Shown piece after piece: positions 16,658 through 25,458 of a stretch of DNA of 64,000 bases (its first letter is position 1; each line of letters opens with the position of its first letter). Under the pieces are notes generated by a model. It was not told the origin of the DNA, searched no databases, and saw only the letters and a program-made list of their open reading frames with translations. The position numbers were made by a program, and so were the translations under genes. This DNA comes from JAGNNV01 sp031412915 (lineage in GTDB: Bacteria; Acidobacteriota; Vicinamibacteria; Fen-336; JAGNNV01): positions 1 to 64,000 of the forward strand of contig JANODX010000020.1 in NCBI GenBank assembly GCA_031412915.1, read 5' to 3'.

Positions 16658-18385
16658 GTGCTGAATCTCTTCGGTTTCAACCTCGACGGGATGGACGTGG
16701 GCTGGTTTCTCGCGATGGCGCGACTCGTTTTCACCGCCTTGGCCCTGCTGGGAGCCGCGCTGGTGGCCCGGGGCGCGGATGACCGACGCACCGGCCGGAT
16801 CGTCCTGGGGATCGGAGCGGTTGGTCATTCCCTGGCCTGGTTCGCGACGATGTTCCCCTTGCCCAACGTGTACGGCGCCAATGGGAGCATGGACCGCGAA
16901 AATCACCTGGGCTGGGCGAACGTAGTGGCGCTGGGGTTTTCGCCCCTTCACACGTTCCAGGTGAAGCACCTTCACTTCGAGCCGCTGTGGCCCCTCCTCA
17001 CCGCCCTGGCCTCAGGCTTCAACGTCGACCGGGTCGAGTTCGTCTTCCAGTGGGCTCCCTTGTTCATAGGTCTTGCCCTTCTCTTCTCCGTTCGCTTCGC
17101 CTGGATCCGCGGCCTGGACGAGTCGGAACAGACCCGCACCGAGGCCGCGTTCGCGGCCCTGGGGGCGCTCCTCCTGATAGCGGCGCCCGGAGACTCTTCC
17201 GGCCCCTTTCGAAATCCCTGGGCGCTCACCTTCCTCCTGAAGCCGAATCACGCCCTCGGTCTCGTTCTGGTTCCCCTCGCCGCCCTGGCCCTCGCGCGTG
17301 CCCATACCTGGAAGACGCGACTGTTCGCGGGCTTTGTGCTCCAGCTCGTCGGATGGGCGTTCGTCATTCACATGGGCCTGTTCGTGGCCGGCCTCGTGGT
17401 CTTCGTAGGCCTGTCGTGGGCCACGAAGAGAAGCGACCGAATGAAAGACCTGGTCGATGTGGGAACGGCGGTCGGCGCGAATCTGCTGATCGTCAGTCCG
17501 TATCTGGCGATGCTCGTGGTGGCCTATCCTTTTCTCGAAGGTCACGACGCCCTTCGGCTCTCGCCCTTCTCCGAAAGGCCTATCGAGGGGCCTCTGCGTC
17601 TGGGCGCCCTGTTCCTGTTGAGTGCGTTCGGGGCATGGGACACCTATCGGAAGGAAAGCCGGCTGGGCCGGATTCTTGCCAGCCAATGGCTGGGGGCGCA
17701 CCTGGTATGGCAACTCTTCCCTTTTCTGGGCCTTCTCGGCCAGGCCCGCGAGCAGGATGAGGCGTTCTACTGGTGCCGGTTCTGGACTGGACTTTTTGCG
17801 GGCGTCGGCCTATTACGGGCCGCCCTTCTGGTTCTGGCCCGGCTCCGAAAGAATCGAGACTCGAACGCGGCACGGCTCGGCGGAGCCGCGGCGGCCATGT
17901 CACTCATCCTGCTGCTGCCCTCTCTCCTCCCGGCCTGGTGGGACCCGGGGGCGATGGACCAGTACTTCGTGGCCGCAAGAAAGCCGTTGCCGGACTGGAT
18001 TGCGGAACCTACGCGCTTCTTGAGAGGCCATACGCCTCCTGACGCCGTCTTCGCCGGAGACCGGAACTACGCGCGATGGATCGCGGCCTATGGGGCCCGG
18101 CGAGTTCTGATTGCGAGTTCGCTCAATTTCCCAAACGACCACCCTCGCCGGATGGAAATCGAGACGGCTTTGCTGCGAGATGGTCCGAGAGCCCTGATTG
18201 CCGAAGGTCGCGATCGATACTCGATTCAGTTCGTCCTCGCTACGTCAGATCCAATGTACCAGGCTCCGGAAATCACCCTCGACCAGCTGGCCACGCGTCC
18301 CTACCTCGAACGCGTGTACGACCGACAGTTCGCGGCCGCCCGGGTCATGATCTTCAAGGTCCGATACGAGGGCGACCGACCATGA
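16658..18385 (+). CDS. polytopic GT-C-like membrane protein
   Basis: About 575 residues with roughly ten to twelve hydrophobic segments, then a soluble C-terminal domain of about 130 residues. The tail contains LRGHTPPDAVFAGDRNYARWIAAYGARRVLI, resembling the periplasmic domain of GT-C/YfhO-like membrane glycosyltransferases (usual form TPPDAVFLTDPxxAxxIxAxTGRRVLL). An aspartate-rich first loop of classical GT39 enzymes is not obvious (GSMDRENHLGW may substitute), so enzymatic activity is uncertain. The start is GTG 16658 or ATG 16691. It overlaps the next gene by ATGA. Together they look like two related membrane proteins of the glycan pathway. Confidence 0.6.
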   Translation: MLNLFGFNLDGMDVGWFLAMARLVFTALALLGAALVARGADDRRTGRIVLGIGAVGHSLAWFATMFPLPNVYGANGSMDRENHLGWANVVALGFSPLHTFQVKHLHFEPLWPLLTALASGFNVDRVEFVFQWAPLFIGLALLFSVRFAWIRGLDESEQTRTEAAFAALGALLLIAAPGDSSGPFRNPWALTFLLKPNHALGLVLVPLAALALARAHTWKTRLFAGFVLQLVGWAFVIHMGLFVAGLVVFVGLSWATKRSDRMKDLVDVGTAVGANLLIVSPYLAMLVVAYPFLEGHDALRLSPFSERPIEGPLRLGALFLLSAFGAWDTYRKESRLGRILASQWLGAHLVWQLFPFLGLLGQAREQDEAFYWCRFWTGLFAGVGLLRAALLVLARLRKNRDSNAARLGGAAAAMSLILLLPSLLPAWWDPGAMDQYFVAARKPLPDWIAEPTRFLRGHTPPDAVFAGDRNYARWIAAYGARRVLIASSLNFPNDHPRRMEIETALLRDGPRALIAEGRDRYSIQFVLATSDPMYQAPEITLDQLATRPYLERVYDRQFAAARVMIFKVRYEGDRP

Positions 18386-19659
18386 TCGCAAACGACGACC
18401 TCCTGAACGGCCTACGTCAGATCGCAACCCAGGAAGCCTCGATTCCGGCCCTGCGGGCCGCTCTCCTTCTGTTCGGAGGCTTCGCCTCGTTTGCCTGGGT
18501 GCGTCGTCGACCCTTTCTGGCGCTCCTGGCCCTGTCAATGGGCGGATTCCTTGGCCTTGGCTACTGGTTGGTTCAGATGGCTGCGCCTCTGGGTTTTGAA
18601 ACGGATCCGGCGCTGACTCGCGAATGGGCGCAGGCCGGCGTCAACGCGCTGGCCGAGCCCAAAGGATCGGGCTTTGTCTTCGGGACGGAACCCGAAACCT
18701 CGCTGGTCGCAGCGCTGGCGTCTTCGGGGATGCCGCTTCACCTCGTGGTCCTCGCCCCGCAGATGGCCGCGCTGCTGGCCCACGCCCTCCTGATTCTGCT
18801 GCCGTTCGGCTTCCTGAAAAGCCACACCACCGCGGCGTTCGCAGCATGCCTCGCGCTGGGAGGCGGCATCTGGCCGGGCCATGCTCCCTACGGTTCGATG
18901 ATCCTCCTTCCCTCCGCTGTCCTCATCGCGGGCGCACTACTCGGAATGCTTGTGGCGCCGGCGCAACAACGGATGGTGCGCAGAGCGTTCAATCGCTCCC
19001 GCCTGGGTATTGCCGCAGGGCTCATCGCCGCGGCCGTATTCGAGCGCGCGCTTCAAGGGGGTGCGGAGCCAGGCATCACCGCCGCCCTTCTTCTGAGCGG
19101 CACAACGATCATTCTGGCCTCACCCCTGCGGGCGGCTTTGCGGAGGGTCTTCTCAGCCTCGGCCAGAGCCCGCCGCGCGGAAGGGCTCCTGCTTCTCTGC
19201 GTCTTCGGCGGCAGCGGTCTCCTTTGGTGGGATCCTCCGGCGAGCGTCGCCGGCTTCAACGCGGCGAGGGATGAGCATGCGGCCCTGTCAAGGCCCATGA
19301 ACTGGATCAGCCGGAACGTCCCCACCACGAGCGTCGTTCTCGCCTCGCCCGCATACAGCGCGCCGATCGCCGCGCTCGCGGGGCGGCGAGTCCTGTTTTC
19401 TCCTGGCGCAGGAGCGGAGGAACAGGCGTCGCTTCCCGAACCGTTCCGTCGCGCGCGCCTGCTCGAATCCACACGGCTTGGCCAGCCGCTCGCGAGACTC
19501 GCGGAAGGCTTTTCGGTTACGCATCTCTTCCTCGGACCCGGGGAGGCCAGTCCACCGGCCGCGCCGGAACCCGGCACGGCCGACGAGCCTCGACTCAGGC
19601 TCGTCCTCGTGTACCAGGACATCAAGGACTTCCGGGTCTTTCGGCTCGCGAAGAAATAG
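18382..19659 (+). CDS. polytopic membrane protein with GT-C-like C-terminal domain
   Basis: A 425-residue membrane protein translationally coupled (ATGA) to the preceding gene. There are about seven hydrophobic segments in the first 300 residues. The soluble tail contains MNWISRNVPTTSVVLASPAYSAPIAALAGRRVLFSPGAG, the same kind of tail as its neighbour and as GT-C-like proteins. It is shorter than typical GT39 enzymes. No catalytic motif is confidently recognised. Position between glycosyltransferase genes suggests a role in lipid-linked sugar handling or flipping. It could instead be a partner subunit of the upstream protein. Confidence 0.6.
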   Translation: MIANDDLLNGLRQIATQEASIPALRAALLLFGGFASFAWVRRRPFLALLALSMGGFLGLGYWLVQMAAPLGFETDPALTREWAQAGVNALAEPKGSGFVFGTEPETSLVAALASSGMPLHLVVLAPQMAALLAHALLILLPFGFLKSHTTAAFAACLALGGGIWPGHAPYGSMILLPSAVLIAGALLGMLVAPAQQRMVRRAFNRSRLGIAAGLIAAAVFERALQGGAEPGITAALLLSGTTIILASPLRAALRRVFSASARARRAEGLLLLCVFGGSGLLWWDPPASVAGFNAARDEHAALSRPMNWISRNVPTTSVVLASPAYSAPIAALAGRRVLFSPGAGAEEQASLPEPFRRARLLESTRLGQPLARLAEGFSVTHLFLGPGEASPPAAPEPGTADEPRLRLVLVYQDIKDFRVFRLAKK

Positions 19660-19678
19660 ACTCCGGAGAGGCTCCCCC

Positions 19679-20635
19679 TTGTTTCAGGAACATCAAGTAT
19701 CGGTCGTCATCCCCGCCCACAACGAAGAGCTTCTGATCGAGCGCGTGGTGAATGGCATCCCGGCGTTCGTCGATCACATCATCGTGGTGGACGACGCCTC
19801 GGAGGACCAGACACCTGACAAACTGGCTGCGCTGAAGGCCCAGCACGGAAACCGGCTCATGGTCATACGGCATCCGCGGAACCAGGGGGTCGGAGCCGCC
19901 ATCGTCACCGGTTACGAGGCCGCCCTCGGGATAGCCACGGAGAAGCACCTGGTCGCGGTGATGGCCGGCGATGCGCAAATGGACGCCGAAGACCTTCCGA
20001 AGCTCTTAGCACCTTGCGCGCGCGGCGAGGTGGACTATGCGAAAGGCAACCGGCTCATCTCCGGCGAAGCCTGGAGACTCATCCCCCGCACCCGATACAT
20101 CGGGAACGCGGTGCTGTCGCTCTTGACAAAAATAGCATCCGGGTACTGGCACGTGGCGGATTCCCAGACCGGTTACACGGTCGTCACCGCCGAGGCTCTG
20201 GCGGTCCTCCAGTTGCGGCGCCTGTACCCTCGCTACGGTTTCCCCAATCATCTCCTGGTGGAACTCAACAACTACGACTTCCGGGTCCGCGATGTTCCGA
20301 TCAAGCCCGTCTATAACGTGGGTGAGGTCTCGGGAATAAGGCTCCACCGGGTTATCCCGGCCATCTCGTGGTTGCTGTTCCGGTGCTACTTCTGGAGGAT
20401 GAAGGAGAAGTACATCATCCGGGACTTCCACCCCCTGGTCTTCTTCCTGTTCTTCGGAATTCTTCTGACCGGAGGCGGGTTGCTTTTCAGCGTCTATCTC
20501 GCCTACCTCCGGTTCGCGGTCGGTCCCCTGAGCCCGGTGGCGGCCATCTTTGCTGGGGTCTGCCTGAACTCCGGGGTCCAGAGCATCCTTTTTGCTCTCT
20601 GGATGGACATGGAGAGAAACAAGGGGTTGAAGTAG
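19679..20635 (+). CDS. GT2 glycosyltransferase, polyprenyl-phosphate sugar synthase-like
   Basis: A 318-residue enzyme of the dolichol-phosphate mannose synthase type. The GT-A domain starts VSVVIPAHNEELLIERVVNGIP and contains DDASEDQT and the metal-binding region MAGDAQMDAEDLPKL. The acceptor region ADSQTGYTVVTAEAL follows. Two C-terminal transmembrane segments anchor it. It probably loads a sugar onto undecaprenyl phosphate, feeding the membrane GT-C proteins encoded next to it. The start is TTG 19679, supported by GGAGAGG about eight bases upstream; no ATG fits the family start. It ends two bases before the next gene. Confidence 0.8.
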   Translation: MFQEHQVSVVIPAHNEELLIERVVNGIPAFVDHIIVVDDASEDQTPDKLAALKAQHGNRLMVIRHPRNQGVGAAIVTGYEAALGIATEKHLVAVMAGDAQMDAEDLPKLLAPCARGEVDYAKGNRLISGEAWRLIPRTRYIGNAVLSLLTKIASGYWHVADSQTGYTVVTAEALAVLQLRRLYPRYGFPNHLLVELNNYDFRVRDVPIKPVYNVGEVSGIRLHRVIPAISWLLFRCYFWRMKEKYIIRDFHPLVFFLFFGILLTGGGLLFSVYLAYLRFAVGPLSPVAAIFAGVCLNSGVQSILFALWMDMERNKGLK

Positions 20636-20637
20636 GG

Positions 20638-21663
20638 GTGCGCTTCCTCGTCGATATCGGGCACCCCGCACACGTCCACTTCTTCCGAAACGTCATTGCG
20701 GCCCTGAAGGCAAAAGGACACGACGTGTGTGTGTCGGCGCGCGACAAAGATGTGACGCTTCAACTCCTCCGCCACTGCGGACTGGAGCACGTCATCCTCT
20801 CCCGGGCCGCCCAAAGCCGGCCGGGCCTCTACCTCGAGTACGTCGTCCGACTGCTCCGCCTCGTTCGACTGGGACGCTCGTTCCGGCCGGACGCGCTGCT
20901 GGCCATTGGCGGCGTCTTCATCGCACCTGCGGGACGGCTGTGCCGCGTCCCCTCTCTGGTCTTCACGGACACGGAACATGTGGCTCTCGACCGATGGCTC
21001 ACCTATCCGCTCGCCACCCGGATCTACACCCCCTACACTTTTCTCAAGGACATCGGACCGATCCAGCGCCGCTACCAGGGCCTGCACGAGCTCGCCTATC
21101 TACATCCACGTCGGTTCGCGCCGGACCCGGAGATCAGGAGCACTCTCGGGGTCGGACCCGAAGAGCCCTTTGCCGTCGCGCGCTTCGTCTCCTGGGGCGC
21201 AGGTCACGACCAGGGCCACGCAGGCTTCGGGCGGAATCAGCAGGAGGAGACGGTCCGGCGACTCAGCGCCCATCTCCGTGTCTTCGTGAGTGCTGAGGGG
21301 AGGATCCCGTCGGCCCTCGAGCCATTTGCCCTCAGGCTCGAACCGCATCGCATTCACCACGCTCTGGGCCAGGCTCGTCTCGTCATCGGGGACGGAGCAA
21401 CCATGGCCACCGAGGCGGGCTTGTTGGGCACACCTTCCCTTTATGTGTCGTCACTGGTGGGGACAATGGGCAACTTCCGCGTGCTCCAAAAAGCCGGCCT
21501 GGTCGAATCCTTCCCGCTCGCGGCTCCCGCCCTCGACCGGGCGGAAGCCTTGCTCACAGACCCGGCAGAAGAGCGGGCCTGGCGGGCGCGCGCACGAAAG
21601 TTCGCGGAAGGACACATAGACGTTGTTGACTTCGTGGTCCGCGAGGCAACCGCACGCCCGTGA
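20638..21663 (+). CDS. DUF354 family GT-B-fold protein
   Basis: A 341-residue protein starting with GTG: MRFLVDIGHPAHVHFFRNVIAAL is the standard opening of DUF354 proteins. This family is related in fold to UDP-GlcNAc 2-epimerases and GT-B transferases and is common in surface-polysaccharide loci. Further family features are LLAIGGVFIAPAGRLCRVPSLVFTDTEH and the nucleotide-binding-like stretch ARLVIGDGATMATEAGLLGTPSLYVSS. The biochemical role is not established. The GTG at 20638 is two bases after the GT2 stop and gives exactly the family N-terminus. It overlaps the following GT4 gene by four bases (GTGA). Confidence 0.8.
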   Translation: MRFLVDIGHPAHVHFFRNVIAALKAKGHDVCVSARDKDVTLQLLRHCGLEHVILSRAAQSRPGLYLEYVVRLLRLVRLGRSFRPDALLAIGGVFIAPAGRLCRVPSLVFTDTEHVALDRWLTYPLATRIYTPYTFLKDIGPIQRRYQGLHELAYLHPRRFAPDPEIRSTLGVGPEEPFAVARFVSWGAGHDQGHAGFGRNQQEETVRRLSAHLRVFVSAEGRIPSALEPFALRLEPHRIHHALGQARLVIGDGATMATEAGLLGTPSLYVSSLVGTMGNFRVLQKAGLVESFPLAAPALDRAEALLTDPAEERAWRARARKFAEGHIDVVDFVVREATARP

Positions 21664-22829
21664 AGGTCGCGGTCATCGGGAACGGACAGTCCGTGCACGT
21701 GGTGGGCCGCAGCGCCGCCCTCGCCGCCCGCGGTGTAGAAATCCGCCTCGTGACCCTGGGTCCCGTGCTGCCCGTCCGCGGCATAGAGGTCTGTACCCGC
21801 CCGATTCCGAATCATCCTTGGGCCGCCGCTCGGGCGCTCGCGAGCTTTGTGCGGGACGTGCGGTCGTTCCAGCCCGACCTTGTGCACCTTCACTACGCGG
21901 GTGGCCGACTCGGATCGCTCGCGCTGCTGTCGGGAATTCGCCCCCTGGTGGTCAACGTGATGGGCGGGGACGTGCTTCCCGATCAGCATCCAGGCGGCCT
22001 CTCGCGAATGGCGCGGCGCGCAACCCGGCGGATTCTGGAGCAGGCCGATGCGCTTCTCGTGAAGTCGGACACGCTGCTCTCGGCCGTGTCCACCTTCGCC
22101 GACGTCCGAAAGAAAGCCCAGGTCGTTCGCTGGGGCATCGATCCGCGGGACTTCTTCCCCGACCCCTTGGGTGCTCTAGCCTGGCGCCGGCGGCTGCAGC
22201 TTGGCGACGATGCTCTCGTGGTGCTGAGCCCGAGGCTCCTTCGCCCGCTCTACAACATCCACCTGATTGTGGATGCCTTCGCTGAGCTGGTCCCGTCACT
22301 CCCGCAGGCGGTGCTGCTCCTCGCCGAGTATGGCGCGGACGGGCGGTATCGCCGCGATCTTGAAGCGCGGATCGACACCTTGGGCCTGCGCGAGCGCGTG
22401 CGTCTGTTGGGAGCCGTACCACACACGGAGATGCGGGGGCTCTATTCCGCAACCACGGTCGTGGTGATGGTGCCTGCATCCGATGGCTTGCCGCAGTCCC
22501 TTTTCGAGGCGCTGGCTTGTGGCGCTCCGGTCCTGCTGGGTCATCTGCCGGCCTATGCCGAGATCGTCGACGAGGGACGCTCGGCCCTCTTCGCCGAGTT
22601 CAACGCCCAGTCGATTGCCGCCCGTCTCGGCCGACTGCTGCGCGACGACCGGCTCCGCGCAACCCTGGCCGAGGAGGGACGGATCGCGGTCAGCCGGAAG
22701 GCGTCGCTGCCCGATGATGTCGAACGCGTCCTTCACATCTTCGAAGCGAGCTGCGCCCAGCCCCGCCCTATGCCACGGTGGAATCCCCTGAACACGCTCC
22801 TCGACTTCATTGGCTTGGTGAGACCGTAG
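21660..22829 (+). CDS. glycosyltransferase family 4 protein
   Basis: A 389-residue GT-B enzyme. The N-terminus VKVAVIGNGQSVHVVGRSAALAARG and the acceptor-domain VHLHYAGGRLGSLALLSGIRP resemble GT4 members of capsule loci. The donor domain shows VKSDTLLSAV, VVRWGIDPRDFFPD and SDGLPQSLFEALACGAPVLLG, where Asp replaces the first Glu of the E-x7-E motif. It is coupled to the DUF354 gene by a 4-bp overlap and is probably in one transcript from 16658 onward. The sugar donor is unknown. An 89-bp gap separates it from the methyltransferase that follows. Confidence 0.85.
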   Translation: MKVAVIGNGQSVHVVGRSAALAARGVEIRLVTLGPVLPVRGIEVCTRPIPNHPWAAARALASFVRDVRSFQPDLVHLHYAGGRLGSLALLSGIRPLVVNVMGGDVLPDQHPGGLSRMARRATRRILEQADALLVKSDTLLSAVSTFADVRKKAQVVRWGIDPRDFFPDPLGALAWRRRLQLGDDALVVLSPRLLRPLYNIHLIVDAFAELVPSLPQAVLLLAEYGADGRYRRDLEARIDTLGLRERVRLLGAVPHTEMRGLYSATTVVVMVPASDGLPQSLFEALACGAPVLLGHLPAYAEIVDEGRSALFAEFNAQSIAARLGRLLRDDRLRATLAEEGRIAVSRKASLPDDVERVLHIFEASCAQPRPMPRWNPLNTLLDFIGLVRP

Positions 22830-22918
22830 CGAACCTCCGTGCCTGTGATTGGCCGATGCTACGATCATAGGCTCGGCTGCGCGGCCAGCTCCATGCCGCC
22901 TTTGACCTCCTCGACACC

Positions 22919-23755
22919 ATGCTGGATCGAATCCGCCAACGCGAGACCCTGGAGAGCTTCGAATATCAGTGGCGCCGCCTGGCGAAGGGCGACGCGATGC
23001 TCTCGGATCCATGGTTCTTAGAGAACGTCGACCGCATTATTGCCGATGAACTTCTGCGCATCGATCGCTCATGGTTCCCGGGAAGACGAGTGCTCGACGC
23101 GGGTTGCGGCCTGGGTCGCTGGACGATCGGCCTCCTTCGACTGGGCTGCCGGGTTCTCGCCGTGGACGCGAGTGCCGCTGCCCTGGAGACACTGAACGAG
23201 CAGGCGCGGCTCCTGGTTCCCGAGGCCATCTCCGAGAATCGCCTGGAGACCCAGCAAGTGAACCTGCTGGAGCTGCCTGCCACGCTGGCCGCGCGCAGGT
23301 TCGATCTCGTGTTCTCGTTCGGCGTTCTCCACCACACGGGCGATACCCGTCGCGCGTTGGCCAACGTGGCATCTCTGGTCGATAGCGAAGGCGTGCTCTT
23401 TCTCTATCTCTACGGCCGGCACTCGGTCAACCTCAGGCAACGGCTGGCGCTCGCGACCGTGCGGTGGGGCCTGACCCCTTTGCCTTTCGCCCTGAAGGTG
23501 CGCGTGCTCAAACTGCTGCGACCGGGCCGGGATCCTCACCAGCTCTTCGATCTCTTCTCGCCCTTGATCAACGACCGTTTCGACCGATCGGTGATCGCGG
23601 GCTGGCTCGCGGAGTTCGGGTTCGCCGACGTCGAGCCCACGATCGACCACGCCGAAATCTACCTTCGCGCACAACGGGCCTCGGGTTCCAGGCTTCCTCG
23701 GCGCCCTTCACCCACCCGGCCGTACTGGTTCGAGCGCTATCGGCCACCGAGTTGA
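22919..23755 (+). CDS. class I SAM-dependent methyltransferase
   Basis: A 278-residue protein. Motif I is VLDAGCGLGRWTIGLL (from about residue 57). The acidic end of strand beta-2 is VLAVDASAAAL, and FDLVFSFGVLHHTGDTRRAL is the typical post-II motif of UbiE/COQ5-like methyltransferases. The C-terminal half (DPHQLFDLFSPLINDRFDRSVIAGWLAEFGF) is the common lid found in glycan and small-molecule methyltransferases. It closes the first glycan block and is convergent with the GT39-type gene. The substrate is not identifiable; sugar O-methylation is plausible from context. Confidence 0.82.
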   Translation: MLDRIRQRETLESFEYQWRRLAKGDAMLSDPWFLENVDRIIADELLRIDRSWFPGRRVLDAGCGLGRWTIGLLRLGCRVLAVDASAAALETLNEQARLLVPEAISENRLETQQVNLLELPATLAARRFDLVFSFGVLHHTGDTRRALANVASLVDSEGVLFLYLYGRHSVNLRQRLALATVRWGLTPLPFALKVRVLKLLRPGRDPHQLFDLFSPLINDRFDRSVIAGWLAEFGFADVEPTIDHAEIYLRAQRASGSRLPRRPSPTRPYWFERYRPPS

Positions 23756-23804
23756 GGACTGCGGCTACGACCGCCTGAACCGGCGGCCAGGCCAGACGCG
23801 TCGT

Positions 23805-25013
23805 TCAGCGAGGAGCCGACGACGAAGGCGACCGGTGTGATGGAAGGGTAAGCAGAGCGAGGGCCGCGAACAGAAGCGGACCGACGGTCGCGCCATAGCG
23901 GGGGCTGGCGTGGCTGGCCGCGTAGACGAGCTGATGCGAGAAGACCATCAAGGGAGCGACCAAGGCGGCCGCGTCGAAGGATCGCCGGATGCCGCCCAGC
24001 AGGAGCAGCGCGCAGGCGGCGTAGAGAAACATCTGAATCACAGTGGCGATGAGGTAGGCGGGGCCCGCGCTGGCCGTTCGCGAGCGGCCCGTGATGACGA
24101 ACCAATGGCGGGTCGGCAGCATGAAGCGAAACGCCCGCTCGAGCACGAGAGCCGCCCAACGCGCCGGATCGGCCGCGATGCGCCCGATCGCGAGGCGGGC
24201 TAGATAGCGGTCGAACACCGGTTCGCCCGCGCGTCCCGCGGCTTCCCAGCGTGCGCGCGCCTCTAGGTACTCCGGGAAGGTGTCCCAGGACGGCGACACA
24301 ACGTTCGCGACGGTGCCGGCAAACAGGCTGATTCCGGCGTTCGCGTTGACCAGCTCGAAGCGGCCGAGCTCCATGCGGTTACGGACCATCCACGGGCCAA
24401 TCAGCAGGGTCGCGCCGGCTACGAAAGCGAGGGCCTGACGCCCGGACCCTGCGGCCCGCCAAAGCAGGACGAACAGCAATGCGCCGGCCGGCAGGACGGT
24501 CGTCTTGGCGAGGGCGCTGACGCCGAGGGCGATTCCGGCGGCGAGGCCCCAGACCGCATGGGCTTCCGGGCGCAGCGCGCGTAACGTCGTCGCGAAAAGC
24601 GCGGCCAGGGTCAACGCGATCAGGCTTTCCTGGAGCACGAGCCCCGTGGTGGTCAGCAGCGGCGGGTAGACGAGTGCTATCGCAAACAGGAGATCGAAAC
24701 GCGGCTGCTTAGGCAGCGCGGCGCGCACGAGGAAGATTGACAGCGCGTGCAGCGCTACGTTCAAAAGCCCGATCGCGATCGGTGACTCGCCGGCGATCCG
24801 CAAGGTGACGCCAAGCAGGAGCGGATAGAGCGGGAGGCGGTTCTGGAGGGGCTCGCCATTGGCCTCGCTCAGCCCTCGCCCGACCGCCCACTCGCGCGCC
24901 GGATTGAGATAGGACGGCGTATCGTCGACGGCCACCGCAGGAAATGCAAACGGAAACGCAAGGCAGGTCAGCATTGCGAGCGTCAACCCTACGGTCCCGA
25001 GATGGCGGCTCAT
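23805..25013 (-). CDS. GT39-type (ArnT/PMT-like) membrane glycosyltransferase
   Basis: A 402-residue polytopic protein. After the first helix comes VDDTPSYLNPAREWAVGRGLSEANGEP, the periplasmic loop typical of GT39 / ArnT-like enzymes that take sugars from polyprenyl-phosphate donors. About ten further hydrophobic segments follow, along with NRLPLYPLLLG and a conserved GPWMVRNRMELGRFELVNANAGISL region that is common in this family. It probably transfers a sugar at the periplasmic face. Its ATG overlaps the stop of a frameshifted coding remnant upstream, implying former translational coupling. It is convergent with the methyltransferase gene. Confidence 0.8.
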   Translation of the reverse strand: MSRHLGTVGLTLAMLTCLAFPFAFPAVAVDDTPSYLNPAREWAVGRGLSEANGEPLQNRLPLYPLLLGVTLRIAGESPIAIGLLNVALHALSIFLVRAALPKQPRFDLLFAIALVYPPLLTTTGLVLQESLIALTLAALFATTLRALRPEAHAVWGLAAGIALGVSALAKTTVLPAGALLFVLLWRAAGSGRQALAFVAGATLLIGPWMVRNRMELGRFELVNANAGISLFAGTVANVVSPSWDTFPEYLEARARWEAAGRAGEPVFDRYLARLAIGRIAADPARWAALVLERAFRFMLPTRHWFVITGRSRTASAGPAYLIATVIQMFLYAACALLLLGGIRRSFDAAALVAPLMVFSHQLVYAASHASPRYGATVGPLLFAALALLTLPSHRSPSSSAPR

Positions 25014-25266
25014 CCAGGCGGCTCGTTTCCCGGGACGAGCAAGAGACAGACCTTCGAGATCCGCTCGAGCGACTTCGTCGACTCAAGGCTATCGCGAGCC
25101 CCAAGCCTCAAGTAACGCAACCCTATTGTGGGGAGAACGCGCGACACCAGGGACTTCGGGTTGTACATGCTTGGGGCGACCCGGCCTCGACGAGGCGCTG
25201 CTGCAGTTCGCAGATGCGTACGCGGCTCACCAGGTCGTCGAAACACGCGTTGAGGACAAGATTCAT
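25010..25266 (-). pseudogene. frameshifted remnant upstream of the GT39-type gene
   Basis: Two short readings on the minus strand join across a probable 1-base deletion near 25178-25183. The first runs MNLVLNACFDDLVSRVRICELQQRLVEAG from 25266. The second continues PSMYNPKSLVSRVLPTIGLRYLRLGARDSLE to a stop at 25010. The stop TGA overlaps the ATG of the next gene, as in a coupled operon, which argues that this was once coding. The joined sequence resembles the C-terminus of a methyltransferase-like protein, but this is weak. No upstream portion of the gene is recognisable. Confidence 0.35.
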
Positions 25267-25458
25267 CAAAGAAGATGATAAGGGAATCGGTGGATGCCGA
25301 CGTGAAAGCTCACAGGCGGGTTCTATCGCAAGCTCAGCCGGGCCGCCAAGATGAGAGGTCGCGGCGAGCCTGGGGCCGTGGGATGCAGCCAGGCGGGCTG
25401 GCGCCGTGCGAGGGGGCGCGTAGAATTCAGGTTTTGCAGGCCTGCGCCGCGAGGTGTT
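25267..25458. promoter_or_regulatory. leader region of the long polysaccharide operon
   Basis: The 192 bases between the remnant and the bi-domain oxidoreductase presumably carry the promoter of the ten-gene operon. No hairpin, operator or convincing -35/-10 pair could be assigned by eye. In-frame codons upstream of 25459 extend to an ATG at 25351, but encode a Gly/Arg-rich stretch unlike the family. Confidence 0.3.

Noticed and set aside
23756..23804. Possible small RNA or terminator between convergent genes
   Set aside because: Only 49 bases, with no clear stem-loop or T-run.
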